Assembly: GCF_003702705.1 (NCBI RefSeq)
Contig: NZ_QZMN01000004.1
Span: 1-64,000, forward strand
Reading direction: 5' to 3'
From: Ornithinimicrobium cerasi
GTDB lineage: Bacteria > Actinomycetota > Actinomycetes > Actinomycetales > Dermatophilaceae
DNA: 64,000 nt
This document shows, piece by piece, positions 35,415-43,523 of the stretch. Each line of letters starts with the position of its first letter. Position 1 is the stretch's first letter. The notes under the pieces are model-generated. The model had not been told where the DNA came from. It saw nothing but the letters and a program-made list of their open reading frames with translations, and searched no databases. Made by a program: the position numbers and the translations under genes.

Positions 35415-37699
35415 TGGGTGTCGACCTGGACACGCGCCTCCGGACGGTCGTCGGAGCCGGGGCCAAGCGCCTCGAGGACGCACGGGGCCTGCGCACCGTG
35501 GCAGACCTGCTCAACTTCCTCCCGCGGACCTACCTCGACCCGGCCCGGTCGACGTCCTTCCGCGAGATCCCGCACGGCGAGGACGTCGTCGTGGTCGGCA
35601 CCGTCACCGAGGCCGTCCTCCACCAGATGCGCGCCCGGAAGGGCAGGATGCTCGTCGTCACCGTGAGCGACGAGTTCGGCGGCCGGATCAAGCTCACCTT
35701 CTTCAAGCCCTTCGGCCACCAGGACCGCCTGGTCCCCGGAGCCCGCGTGGTCTGCTCCGGGCAGGTGGGCACCTACAAGGAGACGCTCCAGCTCACCCAC
35801 CCCGACTACGCCGTCCTCGACGACCCCACCGGGAAGTCCTCGGGCGGCTGGTTGCTCGGGGGGCTCGTCCCGGTCTACCCCGCGACCCCCCGGCTCAGCC
35901 CCATCGTCCACGGTGACCTGCTCGACCTCGTCCTGCACGCCCTCACCGACCTCCCCGACCCGCTGCCCGAGGACGTCCGCGTCGGGAAGGGCCTGCCGGA
36001 CCTGCTCGAGGCCTACACGCTGGTCCACCGCCCACGCACCGAGGCCGACCACCGTCGCGCGCGCTGGCGGCTGAAGTACCAGGAGGCCTTCGTCATCCAG
36101 GCGGCGCTTGCCCGGGCCCGGCTGGCCAGCGACGCCACCCCGGCCGTGCCCCGCACGCCGGTGCCGGGGGGCCTGGTCGACGCGCTGCTGGACCGGCTGC
36201 CCTTCGAGCTGACCGCCGGGCAGCGGGCGGTGCTGCAGGAGATCCACGACGACCTGCGCCGCGACGTCCCCATGCACCGTCTCCTGCAGGGTGAGGTCGG
36301 GTCGGGCAAGACCGTGCTCGCCCTGCTCGCCATGCTCACCGTCGTGGACGCCGGGGGGCAGGCCGCGCTCCTCGCACCGACCGAGGTGCTCGCGTCGCAG
36401 CACCACCGCGGCATCACGGCCATGCTCGGACCGATCGCCGAGGGGGGGATGCTCGGCGGGATGGACAACGGCACCCGCGTGGCCCTCCTGACCGGGAGCC
36501 AGGCCGCGGCGGAGCGCCGCAAGGCCCTGCTCGCCGCCGCCTCGGGCGAGGCCGGCATCGTCATCGGCACGCACGCCCTGATCCAGGACACCGTCCAGCT
36601 CGCCGAGCTCGGGCTGGTCGTGGTCGACGAGCAGCACCGCTTCGGCGTCGAGCAGCGCGACGCCCTCCGGGCCAAGGCCGCGCTCGCCCCCCACGTGCTG
36701 GTGATGACGGCCACCCCGATCCCGCGCACGGTCGCGATGACCGTCTACGGCGACATGACCACCTCGACCCTGCGCGAGCTCCCGCGGGGACGTCAGCCGA
36801 TCACCACGCACGTGGTGACGGGGGAGAAGGAGCGCTGGGTGGGCAGGGCCTGGGTGCGCGTCGCCGAGGAGGTGCGTGGCGGCGGACAGGTGTATGTCGT
36901 CTGTCCCCGGATCGGGGCCGAGGACGACCCCGACCTGCCGGCGGGGTCGACGGTCGGCCCCGGTCTGCCGATGTCCCCCCGCGGCCAGGGCGCCCCGGCG
37001 CCGGACGCGGACGCCACCGTCCCCGCCGTCGAGGACGGGCCTGCCGCCGGAGGGGACGACGAGGACGTCGCCGGCCCCGGACCCCAGCTGCACGGCGTGC
37101 ACCAGGTCGCCCGGGCGCTGCGCGCCCTTCCGGCGACCCGCGACCTGCGCCTGGAGGAGCTCCACGGCCGGATGACCAGCGAGGAGAAGGACCGCGTCAT
37201 GCGAGCCTTCTCCGCGGGCGAGGTCGACGTGCTCGTCTCCACCACGGTCATCGAGGTCGGGGTCGACGTGCCCGACGCCACCACGATGGTGGTGCTCGAC
37301 GCTGACCGCTTCGGCATCTCCCAGCTGCACCAGCTGCGCGGTCGGGTCGGACGGGGTGGCCGCCCGGGCCTGTGCCTGCTCGTCACGCAGGGGCACGAGG
37401 GTGACCCCGGTGCCGTCGAGCGCCTCCAGCAGGTGGCGGCGACCACCGACGGGTTCGAGCTGGCCCGGCTCGACCTGGAGACGCGCCGCGAGGGTGACGT
37501 CCTGGGTGCCACCCAGAGCGGGGGTCGGAGCGGTCTGAGGTTCCTGCGCCTGGCGCGTGACGAGGACCTCATCGTCGAGGCGCACGAGGCCGCCTGGGCC
37601 ACCGTCGAGGCCGATCCCGACCTCGTCACGCTCCCGGCGCTGCGCCGCGAGCTCGACCGGCTCGACGCCGAGCGGGCCGCGTTCCTGGAGCGGGGGTGA
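35414..37699 (+). CDS. recG: ATP-dependent DNA helicase RecG
   Basis: 761 residues. The N-terminal wedge/OB domain has RTVADLLNFLPRTYLDPARS. Walker A GEVGSGKT is near residues 293-300, followed by DEQHRFGVEQR (motif II) and VMTATPIPRT (motif III). The second RecA domain has STTVIEVGVDVPDAT and QLRGRVGRGGRPGLCLL. It regresses stalled forks and resolves Holliday junctions. A Pro/Asp/Gly-rich insert of about 45 residues (CPRIGAEDDPDL onward) is longer than usual. ATG at 35414 (TGATG overlap) is preferred over GTG at 35411. Confidence 0.95.
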   Translation: MGVDLDTRLRTVVGAGAKRLEDARGLRTVADLLNFLPRTYLDPARSTSFREIPHGEDVVVVGTVTEAVLHQMRARKGRMLVVTVSDEFGGRIKLTFFKPFGHQDRLVPGARVVCSGQVGTYKETLQLTHPDYAVLDDPTGKSSGGWLLGGLVPVYPATPRLSPIVHGDLLDLVLHALTDLPDPLPEDVRVGKGLPDLLEAYTLVHRPRTEADHRRARWRLKYQEAFVIQAALARARLASDATPAVPRTPVPGGLVDALLDRLPFELTAGQRAVLQEIHDDLRRDVPMHRLLQGEVGSGKTVLALLAMLTVVDAGGQAALLAPTEVLASQHHRGITAMLGPIAEGGMLGGMDNGTRVALLTGSQAAAERRKALLAAASGEAGIVIGTHALIQDTVQLAELGLVVVDEQHRFGVEQRDALRAKAALAPHVLVMTATPIPRTVAMTVYGDMTTSTLRELPRGRQPITTHVVTGEKERWVGRAWVRVAEEVRGGGQVYVVCPRIGAEDDPDLPAGSTVGPGLPMSPRGQGAPAPDADATVPAVEDGPAAGGDDEDVAGPGPQLHGVHQVARALRALPATRDLRLEELHGRMTSEEKDRVMRAFSAGEVDVLVSTTVIEVGVDVPDATTMVVLDADRFGISQLHQLRGRVGRGGRPGLCLLVTQGHEGDPGAVERLQQVAATTDGFELARLDLETRREGDVLGATQSGGRSGLRFLRLARDEDLIVEAHEAAWATVEADPDLVTLPALRRELDRLDAERAAFLERG

Positions 37700-37703
37700 G
37701 GAG

Positions 37704-38282
37704 ATGACGCGCATCATCGCCGGGCGCGCCGGGGGGCGCACCATCGCGGTCCCCCGGGGCAGCGAGACCCGCCCGACCACCGACCGGGTCCGGGAGGCCC
37801 TCTTCTCCCGGGTGGAGGCGCTGACGGACCTCGGCGGGGTGCGCGTGCTCGATCTCTACGCCGGCTCCGGCGCGCTCGGGCTGGAGGCGGTCTCCCGGGG
37901 TGCCCAGCACCTCCTCGCGGTGGAGAAGCACCGGCCCACGGCCGCCCTGGTGACCCGCAACGCCCGCGAGCTGGGGATGGCGGACGCCGTCGAGGTCCGC
38001 GCGGCCGCCGTCGACCGGGTCCTGCGCCACGGCCCGGCCGGGCCCGGCTACGACCTCGCGCTCCTCGACCCGCCCTACCCCCTCGCGGAGGACGACCTGG
38101 CCGCGGTGCTCGCCCTGCTGGTCACCGCCGGCTGGCTGGCCCCTGACGCCCTCGTCGTGGTCGAGCGCAGCACCCGGTCGCCGCAGCCCACGTGGCCCCC
38201 CGGCCTCACGCACCTCCGCACCCGCGCCTACGGCGAGACGGCGCTGCACCTGGCCGAGCCCGTGCGGCATACCCCGGGGTGA
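37704..38282 (+). CDS. rsmD: 16S rRNA (guanine-966-N2)-methyltransferase
   Basis: 192 residues. RIIAGRAGGRTIAVPRGSETRPTTDRVREALFS is the family start; SAM-binding VLDLYAGSGALGLEA and the catalytic LDPPY motif (D/N-PPY) follow. It methylates G966 of 16S rRNA. The start codon is 4 bases after the recG stop, in the usual recG-rsmD-coaD neighbourhood, although a hemerythrin gene is inserted before coaD here. A hairpin follows the stop. Confidence 0.92.
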   Translation: MTRIIAGRAGGRTIAVPRGSETRPTTDRVREALFSRVEALTDLGGVRVLDLYAGSGALGLEAVSRGAQHLLAVEKHRPTAALVTRNARELGMADAVEVRAAAVDRVLRHGPAGPGYDLALLDPPYPLAEDDLAAVLALLVTAGWLAPDALVVVERSTRSPQPTWPPGLTHLRTRAYGETALHLAEPVRHTPG

Positions 38283-38290
38283 GGGTGCCA

Positions 38291-38312
38291 CCGGGGGTGC
38301 CGCGACCCCCGG
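38291..38312 (+). terminator. Hairpin after rsmD
   Basis: CCGGGGGT (38291-38298) pairs exactly with ACCCCCGG (38305-38312) around GCCGCG, starting 8 bases after the stop. No T-run. Confidence 0.6.
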
Positions 38313-38349
38313 AGGTGCGTCCCCGCCCGCGCGGTGCCACGATCTGCCC

Positions 38350-38907
38350 ATGACCGACTACGCGATCCCCCGTCCCGTCTCCGGTGACGTCGTCGACCTC
38401 ATCCTCGAGGACCACCGTCTCTTCGAGTCGCTCATGCGCGAGATGCGCGACAGCACCGCGGACCGCGCCGCCGCCCGCGAGGCGTTCGCCGACGTGCTCG
38501 TCGCGCACGGCGAGGCCGAGGAGCACCAGGTCTACCCGCGCCTGGAGAAGCGCACCGAGGACGTCGACGCCGAGGAGGTCCACCACGGCGAGGAGGAGCA
38601 CGCCCAGATCAACGAGGCGCTGCTGGCGCTGCTGGAGGCCAGGGGGACCGACACCCAGAAGTTCGAGGACGCCGTCGAGAAGATGAACGAGGTGCTGCAG
38701 CACCACCTCACCGAGGAGGAGCTGAGCATCCTCAACCCCGCCCGCGAGGAGGTCCCGGAGGCTGAGCGCAGGAGCCTGGGGGAGGCGTTCCTCAAGGCCC
38801 GCAGCGAGCACCTGGACGAGCGTGCCGGCTCGGTCGAGAACGTCCGCCGCCTCGTCCAGGAGGCCCACGACAAGGGCCTGCTGCCCGCCGAGGGGGAGGA
38901 GAGCTGA
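38350..38907 (+). CDS. Hemerythrin HHE domain protein
   Basis: 185 residues, all-helical. LILEDHRLFESLMREM, HGEAEEHQVYPRLEK, HHGEEEHAQINEALLALL and HHLTEEELSILNP supply His and Glu residues of a di-iron hemerythrin-like site. Such proteins bind O2 or NO or act in iron and redox stress. The tail (EEVPEAERRSLGEAFLKAR) is typical of actinobacterial forms. It stands between rsmD and coaD, an unusual insertion. CACGAT six bases before the ATG is a weak leaderless-type box. Confidence 0.88.
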   Translation: MTDYAIPRPVSGDVVDLILEDHRLFESLMREMRDSTADRAAAREAFADVLVAHGEAEEHQVYPRLEKRTEDVDAEEVHHGEEEHAQINEALLALLEARGTDTQKFEDAVEKMNEVLQHHLTEEELSILNPAREEVPEAERRSLGEAFLKARSEHLDERAGSVENVRRLVQEAHDKGLLPAEGEES

Positions 38908-38933
38908 CCCGGGCGGACGGCGAGGGTCGGGGT

Positions 38934-39428
38934 ATGGCGTCGCCTCCCCGCCGCTGCGTGTGCCCCGGGTCCTTCGACCCGGTCACCAACGGCCACCTGG
39001 ACGTCGTCGTGCGGGCGGCGCGGATCTTCGACGAGGTGGTGGTGGCCGTCCTGCACAACCCCGCCAAGCGGGGGACGTTCCCCGTCGGACAGCGGCTTGA
39101 GCTCGTCGAGGAGTCGCTGCCGGAGCGGGTGCGCGACCAGGTCACGGTCGCGGCCTTCGCCGACCGGCTGCTCGTGGACGTCTGCCGCGAGGTGGGGGCC
39201 GGGGCGATCGTCAAGGGTCTGCGCGGCGGCACCGACTTCGCCTACGAGCTGCCGATGGCCCGGATGAACACCCACCTCACGGGTGTCGAGACGGTCTTCC
39301 TCCCGGCCGACCCGTCGCTGGAGCACGTGTCCAGCTCCCTGGTCAAGGAGGTGCACCGCTACGGCGGCGACGTCACCGGCCTGGTCCCCGACGGCGTCCT
39401 CCGCGCGCTGAGGTCGCTCACGCCCTGA
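38934..39428 (+). CDS. coaD: Phosphopantetheine adenylyltransferase
   Basis: 164 residues. The nucleotidyltransferase signature is PGSFDPVTNGHLDVVVRAA, with KRGTFP, IVKGLRGGTDFAYELPMA and the substrate loop VSSSLVKEV. It makes dephospho-CoA from 4'-phosphopantetheine and ATP. The start follows the hemerythrin gene by 26 bases, so read-through is likely. The ATG at 38934 lies in a GGTATGG element. Confidence 0.95.
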   Translation: MASPPRRCVCPGSFDPVTNGHLDVVVRAARIFDEVVVAVLHNPAKRGTFPVGQRLELVEESLPERVRDQVTVAAFADRLLVDVCREVGAGAIVKGLRGGTDFAYELPMARMNTHLTGVETVFLPADPSLEHVSSSLVKEVHRYGGDVTGLVPDGVLRALRSLTP

Positions 39429-39436
39429 CTGCGGGT

Positions 39437-39466
39437 TTGAGTCGGGGGCGTCCGCTCGGCTAGTCT
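39437..39466 (+). promoter_or_regulatory. Promoter of the yceD-rpmF-rnc-mutM operon
   Basis: TTGAGT (39437-39442) and TAGTCT (39461-39466) spaced 18 bases. The leader to yceD is about 80 bases. Confidence 0.65.
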
Positions 39467-39553
39467 GGTGCGTCGGTCTGACGTCTCACTGCGTCTCGCA
39501 GCGGGCGTGACCGTTCCCTGACCGCACGAACATCCACACGAGGACGCGAGATC

Positions 39554-40150
39554 ATGGCTGCGCACGAGACGGAGCGCACCTGGGTGGTCGACACCCGGGA
39601 GCTCATCCGCCGGCCGGGCAGCATGAAGGAGCTCTCCTGGACGTTGTCGGCGCCCGAGCGCATCGGGACCGACGTCATCGGCATCCAGGCTGGTCAGCAG
39701 GTCGGTCTCGACCTGCGGATCGAGTCGGTCGTCGAGGGCGTGCTGGCGACGGGGACGGCCACGGCCACGGCGAGCGGGGTGTGCGTGCGGTGCCTGGACG
39801 AGGTCGGCGAGGACCTCGCGGTCTCGTTCCAGGAGCTGTTCGCCTATCCCGAGCGGGCGGCCCACCACCACAAGGTGGCCGGGCACCCCGCTCGCGATGA
39901 CGCGGAGCCCGAGGAGGAGCAGTACGAGCTGGACGGCGACCTGATGGACCTCGAGGAGGTCGTGAGGGACGCGGTCGTGACGGCACTGCCCTTCCAGCCG
40001 GTGTGCCGGGACGACTGTCCAGGGCTGTGCCCCGAGTGCGGGGCACGCCTGGCGGACGACCCGGAGCACCACCATGACGTGATCGACCCCCGGTGGTCGG
40101 CGCTCGCCAGCCTGGCGGCACCGGCCGATGACGACGAGAAGAGGAATTGA
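39554..40150 (+). CDS. YceD/DUF177 family protein
   Basis: 198 residues. TWVVDTRELIRRPGSMKEL starts it; GVCVRCLDEVGEDLAVSFQELF and CRDDCPGLCPECGARL supply the paired Cys motifs of the family. YceD is needed for normal 23S rRNA accumulation in some bacteria and in plastids (DUF177/Duf177A), and it typically precedes rpmF, as here. It carries an acidic linker (EPEEEQYELDGD). The gene pair is coupled: rpmF begins 1 base after its stop. Confidence 0.92.
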   Translation: MAAHETERTWVVDTRELIRRPGSMKELSWTLSAPERIGTDVIGIQAGQQVGLDLRIESVVEGVLATGTATATASGVCVRCLDEVGEDLAVSFQELFAYPERAAHHHKVAGHPARDDAEPEEEQYELDGDLMDLEEVVRDAVVTALPFQPVCRDDCPGLCPECGARLADDPEHHHDVIDPRWSALASLAAPADDDEKRN

Positions 40151-40151
40151 C

Positions 40152-40346
40152 GTGGCCGTTCCCAAGCGGAAGATGTCCCGCTCGAACACCCGGAGCCGCC
40201 GCTCCCAGTGGAAGGCTGCGCCCATCGCGCTGTCCACCTGCCCGCAGTGCGGCTCGGTGCGCACCCCGCACCAGGCGTGCACCTCCTGCGGCACCTACGC
40301 CGGTCGCCACTACGTGGCCGCCGAGCGCACCGAGCACCAGGACTGA
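40152..40346 (+). CDS. rpmF: 50S ribosomal protein L32 (zinc-binding form)
   Basis: 64 residues from GTG at 40152. The basic N-terminus VAVPKRKMSRSNTRSRRSQW is typical; Cys30, Cys33, Cys43 and Cys46 form the zinc ribbon. Co-transcribed with yceD and rnc. Confidence 0.97.
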   Translation: MAVPKRKMSRSNTRSRRSQWKAAPIALSTCPQCGSVRTPHQACTSCGTYAGRHYVAAERTEHQD

Positions 40347-40361
40347 GCGAACGCGGACCGT

Positions 40362-41186
40362 ATGCGCCCCGTCGCCGAGCTCAACGACATCCTCGAGGGG
40401 ATCGTCGGCGAGCGGTGCGACGAGGCGCTGCTCCTGCGCGCCCTCACGCACCGGTCCTACGCCTACGAGAATGACGGCGTCCCCCACAACGAGCGCCTGG
40501 AGTTCCTCGGTGACGCCGTCCTGGGGGTCGTGGTCACGGACACGCTCTACCGCTCCCACCCCGACCTGCCCGAGGGCCGGCTGGCCAAGCTGCGCGCCGC
40601 CGTCGTCAACTCGCGCGCCCTCGCCGAGGTCGGCAGGGCGGTGGGCCTGGGTGAGTTCGTGCTCCTGGGCAAGGGGGAGCAGACGACCGGCGGACGCGAC
40701 AAGTCCTCGATCCTGGCCGACACCACCGAGGCCGTGATCGGCTGCGTCTACCTCTCCGCGGGGATGCCGGCCGCGGACGCGCTGATCCACCACCTGCTGG
40801 ACCCGCTCATGCGGCGCAGCGCCGCGCTGGGGGCGGCACTCGACTGGAAGACCAGCCTCCAGGAAGTGGCCGCGACCGGCGAGATGGGGGTGCCCGAGTA
40901 CCGAGCGCAGTCCGAGGGCCCCGACCACGACAAGTCCTTCACCGCCGAGGTCGTCATCGACGAGGAGGTCGTCGGCACCGGACAGGGCCGGTCGAAGAAG
41001 GGGGCCGAGCAGCGGGCCGCCGAGGCCGCGTGGCGCGCCCTCACCGAGCGGGCCGCGCGGGTCTCCGAGGTGGAGCCCACGGCCGCGACCGGCCCGGTGG
41101 ACGGGGTGGACGGGGTGGAGGCAGCCGACGGGGTGGACGAGGTCGACGCGGTGGGTGCCGTGGGCGAGCCGGCCACCAGCAGCTGA
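40362..41186 (+). CDS. rnc: Ribonuclease III
   Basis: 274 residues. The catalytic box is [15 protein letters not shown], with the metal-binding Glu/Asp of the [12 protein letters not shown] segment downstream; the C-terminal dsRNA-binding domain has [13 protein letters not shown] and [15 protein letters not shown]. It processes rRNA and double-stranded RNA. A C-terminal tail with repeated Val-Asp-Gly units ([17 protein letters not shown]) exceeds the family's usual end and comes from a GTGGACGGG-type repeat. mutM starts 3 bases later. Confidence 0.96.
   Translation: MRPVAELNDILEGIVGERCDEALLLRALTHRSYAYENDGVPHNERLEFLGDAVLGVVVTDTLYRSHPDLPEGRLAKLRAAVVNSRALAEVGRAVGLGEFVLLGKGEQTTGGRDKSSILADTTEAVIGCVYLSAGMPAADALIHHLLDPLMRRSAALGAALDWKTSLQEVAATGEMGVPEYRAQSEGPDHDKSFTAEVVIDEEVVGTGQGRSKKGAEQRAAEAAWRALTERAARVSEVEPTAATGPVDGVDGVEAADGVDEVDAVGAVGEPATSS
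41096..41160 (+). repeat. GTGGACGGG-type repeat in the rnc tail
   Basis: Imperfect 9-base units reading Val-Asp-Gly (GTGGACGGG and variants) encode the acidic tail of RNase III. Decayed slippage repeat, in frame throughout. Confidence 0.65.
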
Positions 41187-41189
41187 CCC

Positions 41190-42089
41190 GTGCCCGAGCT
41201 GCCCGAGGTCGAGGTGGTGCGGCGCGGGCTGGCCCACCACGTCGTGGGGCGCACGGTCTCGCGTGCCGTGCTCACCGGGTCACGGGTGGCACGACGCCAC
41301 GCCGCCGGACCGACCGACCTCACCGACCGGGTCGTGGGCGCGCGCATCCTCGCCGCGGACCGTCGCGGGAAGTACCTCTGGCTCGTCCTCGAACCCCCCG
41401 AGGACGACATCCTCGCGCTCGTCGTCCACCTCGGCATGAGCGGCCAGCTCCTCGTCCAGGACGCCGCGGCCGCGCCGGAGAAGCACCTGCACGCCCGCTT
41501 CGACTTCACCGACGGCGGGCCGCAGCTGCGGTTCGTCGACCAGCGCACGTTCGGCGGGCTGGCGCTCGCGGAGCTGCACGCCGACCAGCGCGGCGCCCCG
41601 GACGGGGTGCACGTGCACGGCATACCCGCCCCGGTCCTGCACATCGCCCCCGACCCCCTCGAGCCCGCGTTCGACCGTGCCGGGACGGTGCGCCGGATGC
41701 GGTCGCGGGACAGCGAGGTCAAGCGCGTGCTCCTCGACCAGTCCGTGGTGAGCGGCATCGGCAACATCTACGCCGACGAGGCGCTGTGGCGCGCGGGCGT
41801 GCACGGTCGTCGGTCCGCCTCCGCGCTGACCCGGCCCGCCCTGGCCCGGGTCCTCGACCACGCCGCGGAGGTGATGCGCGAGGCGCTGGGTCAGGGCGGG
41901 ACGAGCTTCGACGCGCTGTACGTCAACGTCAACGGCGCCAGCGGCTACTTCGACCGCTCGCTCGCCGTGTACGGCCAGACCGGCCGACCGTGCCCCCGCT
42001 GCGGGACCCCCGTGCTGCGCGAGCAGTTCATGAACCGCTCCTCCCACTTCTGCCCGCGGTGCCAGCCGCGACCACGGGTGAGCCGGTAG
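41190..42089 (+). CDS. mutM: Formamidopyrimidine-DNA glycosylase
   Basis: 299 residues from GTG at 41190. Mature N-terminal Pro2 ([14 protein letters not shown]) is the nucleophile and Glu3 is catalytic; RRGKYLWL holds the conserved Lys. H2TH motif is around [18 protein letters not shown]-terminal zinc finger has CPRCGTPV and HFCPRCQ. It removes 8-oxoguanine and formamidopyrimidines. It is the last gene of the yceD operon and converges with the oxidoreductase gene, with one base between the stops. Confidence 0.96.
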   Translation: MPELPEVEVVRRGLAHHVVGRTVSRAVLTGSRVARRHAAGPTDLTDRVVGARILAADRRGKYLWLVLEPPEDDILALVVHLGMSGQLLVQDAAAAPEKHLHARFDFTDGGPQLRFVDQRTFGGLALAELHADQRGAPDGVHVHGIPAPVLHIAPDPLEPAFDRAGTVRRMRSRDSEVKRVLLDQSVVSGIGNIYADEALWRAGVHGRRSASALTRPALARVLDHAAEVMREALGQGGTSFDALYVNVNGASGYFDRSLAVYGQTGRPCPRCGTPVLREQFMNRSSHFCPRCQPRPRVSR

Positions 42090-42090
42090 G

Positions 42091-43125
42091 TCAGGTGTGC
42101 AGGGGCTCCTCCTCCTGCGGGTAGCGCACCCCGAGCTCGCGCCGGGCGCTCTCCAGGATCGTCATGATGGCCACGGTGTCCGCGTGCGGGACGAGGGGTG
42201 ACTCCACCAGACCGGAGCGCAGGCACCGGTGGAACTCGTCCACCTCGTGCAGGAAGTGGTGGCGCGGGCCGTCCACCCACTCGCTGTCGTGGCCGCGGTG
42301 GAGGGTGAAGGACTCGGGGTCGTTGACGGGTCCGTGGACCTCGATCCAACCCTGGGTGCCCCGGACCACCGTCCGCGACGCCCCGTGGCTGCGGGAGTCG
42401 CAGAGCACCTGGACGAGGCCACCCTCCCGCGTCATCCACTGCAGCGCGGCCAGGTCGTCGGCGCCGGTCGGGGCGGTCGAGCCGAGGACCTGCAGGTCCG
42501 TCGGGTGACCGACGAGCAGGTGTGCGAGGGTGACCGGGTAGACCCCGATGTCGAGCAGCGCCCCGCCCCCGTTCTCCAGGTCGAAGAGCCGGTGCTTCTC
42601 GTCGTAGGGGAACGGGACCGTGAAGGCGGCGGAGAAGGAGCGGACCGTCCCGATGTCGCCCCGGCGGACCCTCGTGACGACGTCGCGCACGACGGGCAGG
42701 CAGCGGGTCCACATCGCCTCCATCGCCAGCACCCGGCGGGCTCGTGCGGCCTCGAAGATGGCCTCCGCCCCGGCGACCGTGAGCGCGACGGGCTTCTCCA
42801 CCATCACGTGCTTGCCGGCCGCGATGCAGGCCAGGGCCTGCTCGGTGTGGAAGGGGTGGGTGCTGGAGATGTAGACGGCGTCGACGTCCTCGTCGACGTA
42901 GAGGTGGTGGTAGCTGCCGTAGGACCGCTCGATGCCGTGCCGCTCGGCGAAGGCCCGGGCGCGCCCGCCGTCCCGCGCGGCGACGGCCACCACGCGCCCG
43001 CCGGTGCTGCGCTGGACGGCCTCGGCGAACGCGCGCGCGATGCCCCCGGCCGCGAGCAGCCCCCAGCGGACCGGGCGGTCGACGAGGGGCGGGTAGACCG
43101 GGCTGGTGCTGTGCTGCAGGTCCAT
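42091..43125 (-). CDS. Gfo/Idh/MocA family oxidoreductase
   Basis: 344 residues. The Rossmann N-domain has RWGLLAAGGIARAFAEAV, then STHPFHTEQALACIAAGKHV and the MVEKPVAL motif (E-K-P), with the catalytic Lys. FDLENGGGALLDIGVYPV and the C-terminal sheet domain follow. These enzymes oxidise or reduce sugars, inositols or similar polyols with NAD(P); the substrate cannot be told. ATG at 43125 is leaderless-type (TACGGT six bases upstream) and its promoter overlaps that of acyP. Confidence 0.9.
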   Translation of the reverse strand: MDLQHSTSPVYPPLVDRPVRWGLLAAGGIARAFAEAVQRSTGGRVVAVAARDGGRARAFAERHGIERSYGSYHHLYVDEDVDAVYISSTHPFHTEQALACIAAGKHVMVEKPVALTVAGAEAIFEAARARRVLAMEAMWTRCLPVVRDVVTRVRRGDIGTVRSFSAAFTVPFPYDEKHRLFDLENGGGALLDIGVYPVTLAHLLVGHPTDLQVLGSTAPTGADDLAALQWMTREGGLVQVLCDSRSHGASRTVVRGTQGWIEVHGPVNDPESFTLHRGHDSEWVDGPRHHFLHEVDEFHRCLRSGLVESPLVPHADTVAIMTILESARRELGVRYPQEEEPLHT

Positions 43126-43131
43126 GGCCCC

Positions 43132-43141
43132 ACCGTAGTGT
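43132..43141. promoter_or_regulatory. Overlapping divergent -10 boxes of the oxidoreductase and acyP
   Basis: Minus-strand TACGGT (43132-43137) is 6 bases from the oxidoreductase ATG. Plus-strand TAGTGT (43136-43141) is 7 bases from the acyP GTG. The boxes share two bases, so RNA polymerase can occupy only one at a time. Confidence 0.55.
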
Positions 43142-43148
43142 CGGAGGC

Positions 43149-43430
43149 GTGGAGCGTGCGCTGATCTTCGTGCGGGGCCGGGTGCAGGGCGTCGGCTTCC
43201 GGTGGTGGACCCGGGCCCGGGCCCTGGAGCTGGGCCTGGTCGGCCATGCGCGCAACCTGCCCGACGGGCGCGTGGAGGTGCAGGCGCAGGGGGAGCCGGA
43301 CCAGGTCGACGCGCTCGTCGCCCTGCTGCGGGAGGAGGTCTCGATGCGCAGCCGGCCCGGTCGGGTGGACGGGGTCGTGGTGCAGCGGCACCCGCCGCGG
43401 GAGGGGCTCGTGGGTTTCGCCGAGCGCTGA
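43149..43430 (+). CDS. acyP: Acylphosphatase
   Basis: 93 residues from GTG at 43149. GRVQGVGFRWWTRARALELGL holds the phosphate-binding Arg, and NLPDGRVEVQAQGEP the catalytic Asn. It hydrolyses acyl phosphates. It is located directly before smc, a common actinobacterial order. The start is leaderless-type with TAGTGT seven bases upstream. 93 bases separate it from smc. Confidence 0.93.
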   Translation: MERALIFVRGRVQGVGFRWWTRARALELGLVGHARNLPDGRVEVQAQGEPDQVDALVALLREEVSMRSRPGRVDGVVVQRHPPREGLVGFAER

Positions 43431-43523
43431 CGCGCCGGCCCGGTCCGTCCGCCTGCCGGGTCACGGCATACCGCGCGGGTATCGTGACGGCACCAGCCCC
43501 GTCGACCGGAGAAGCGCGACCGC

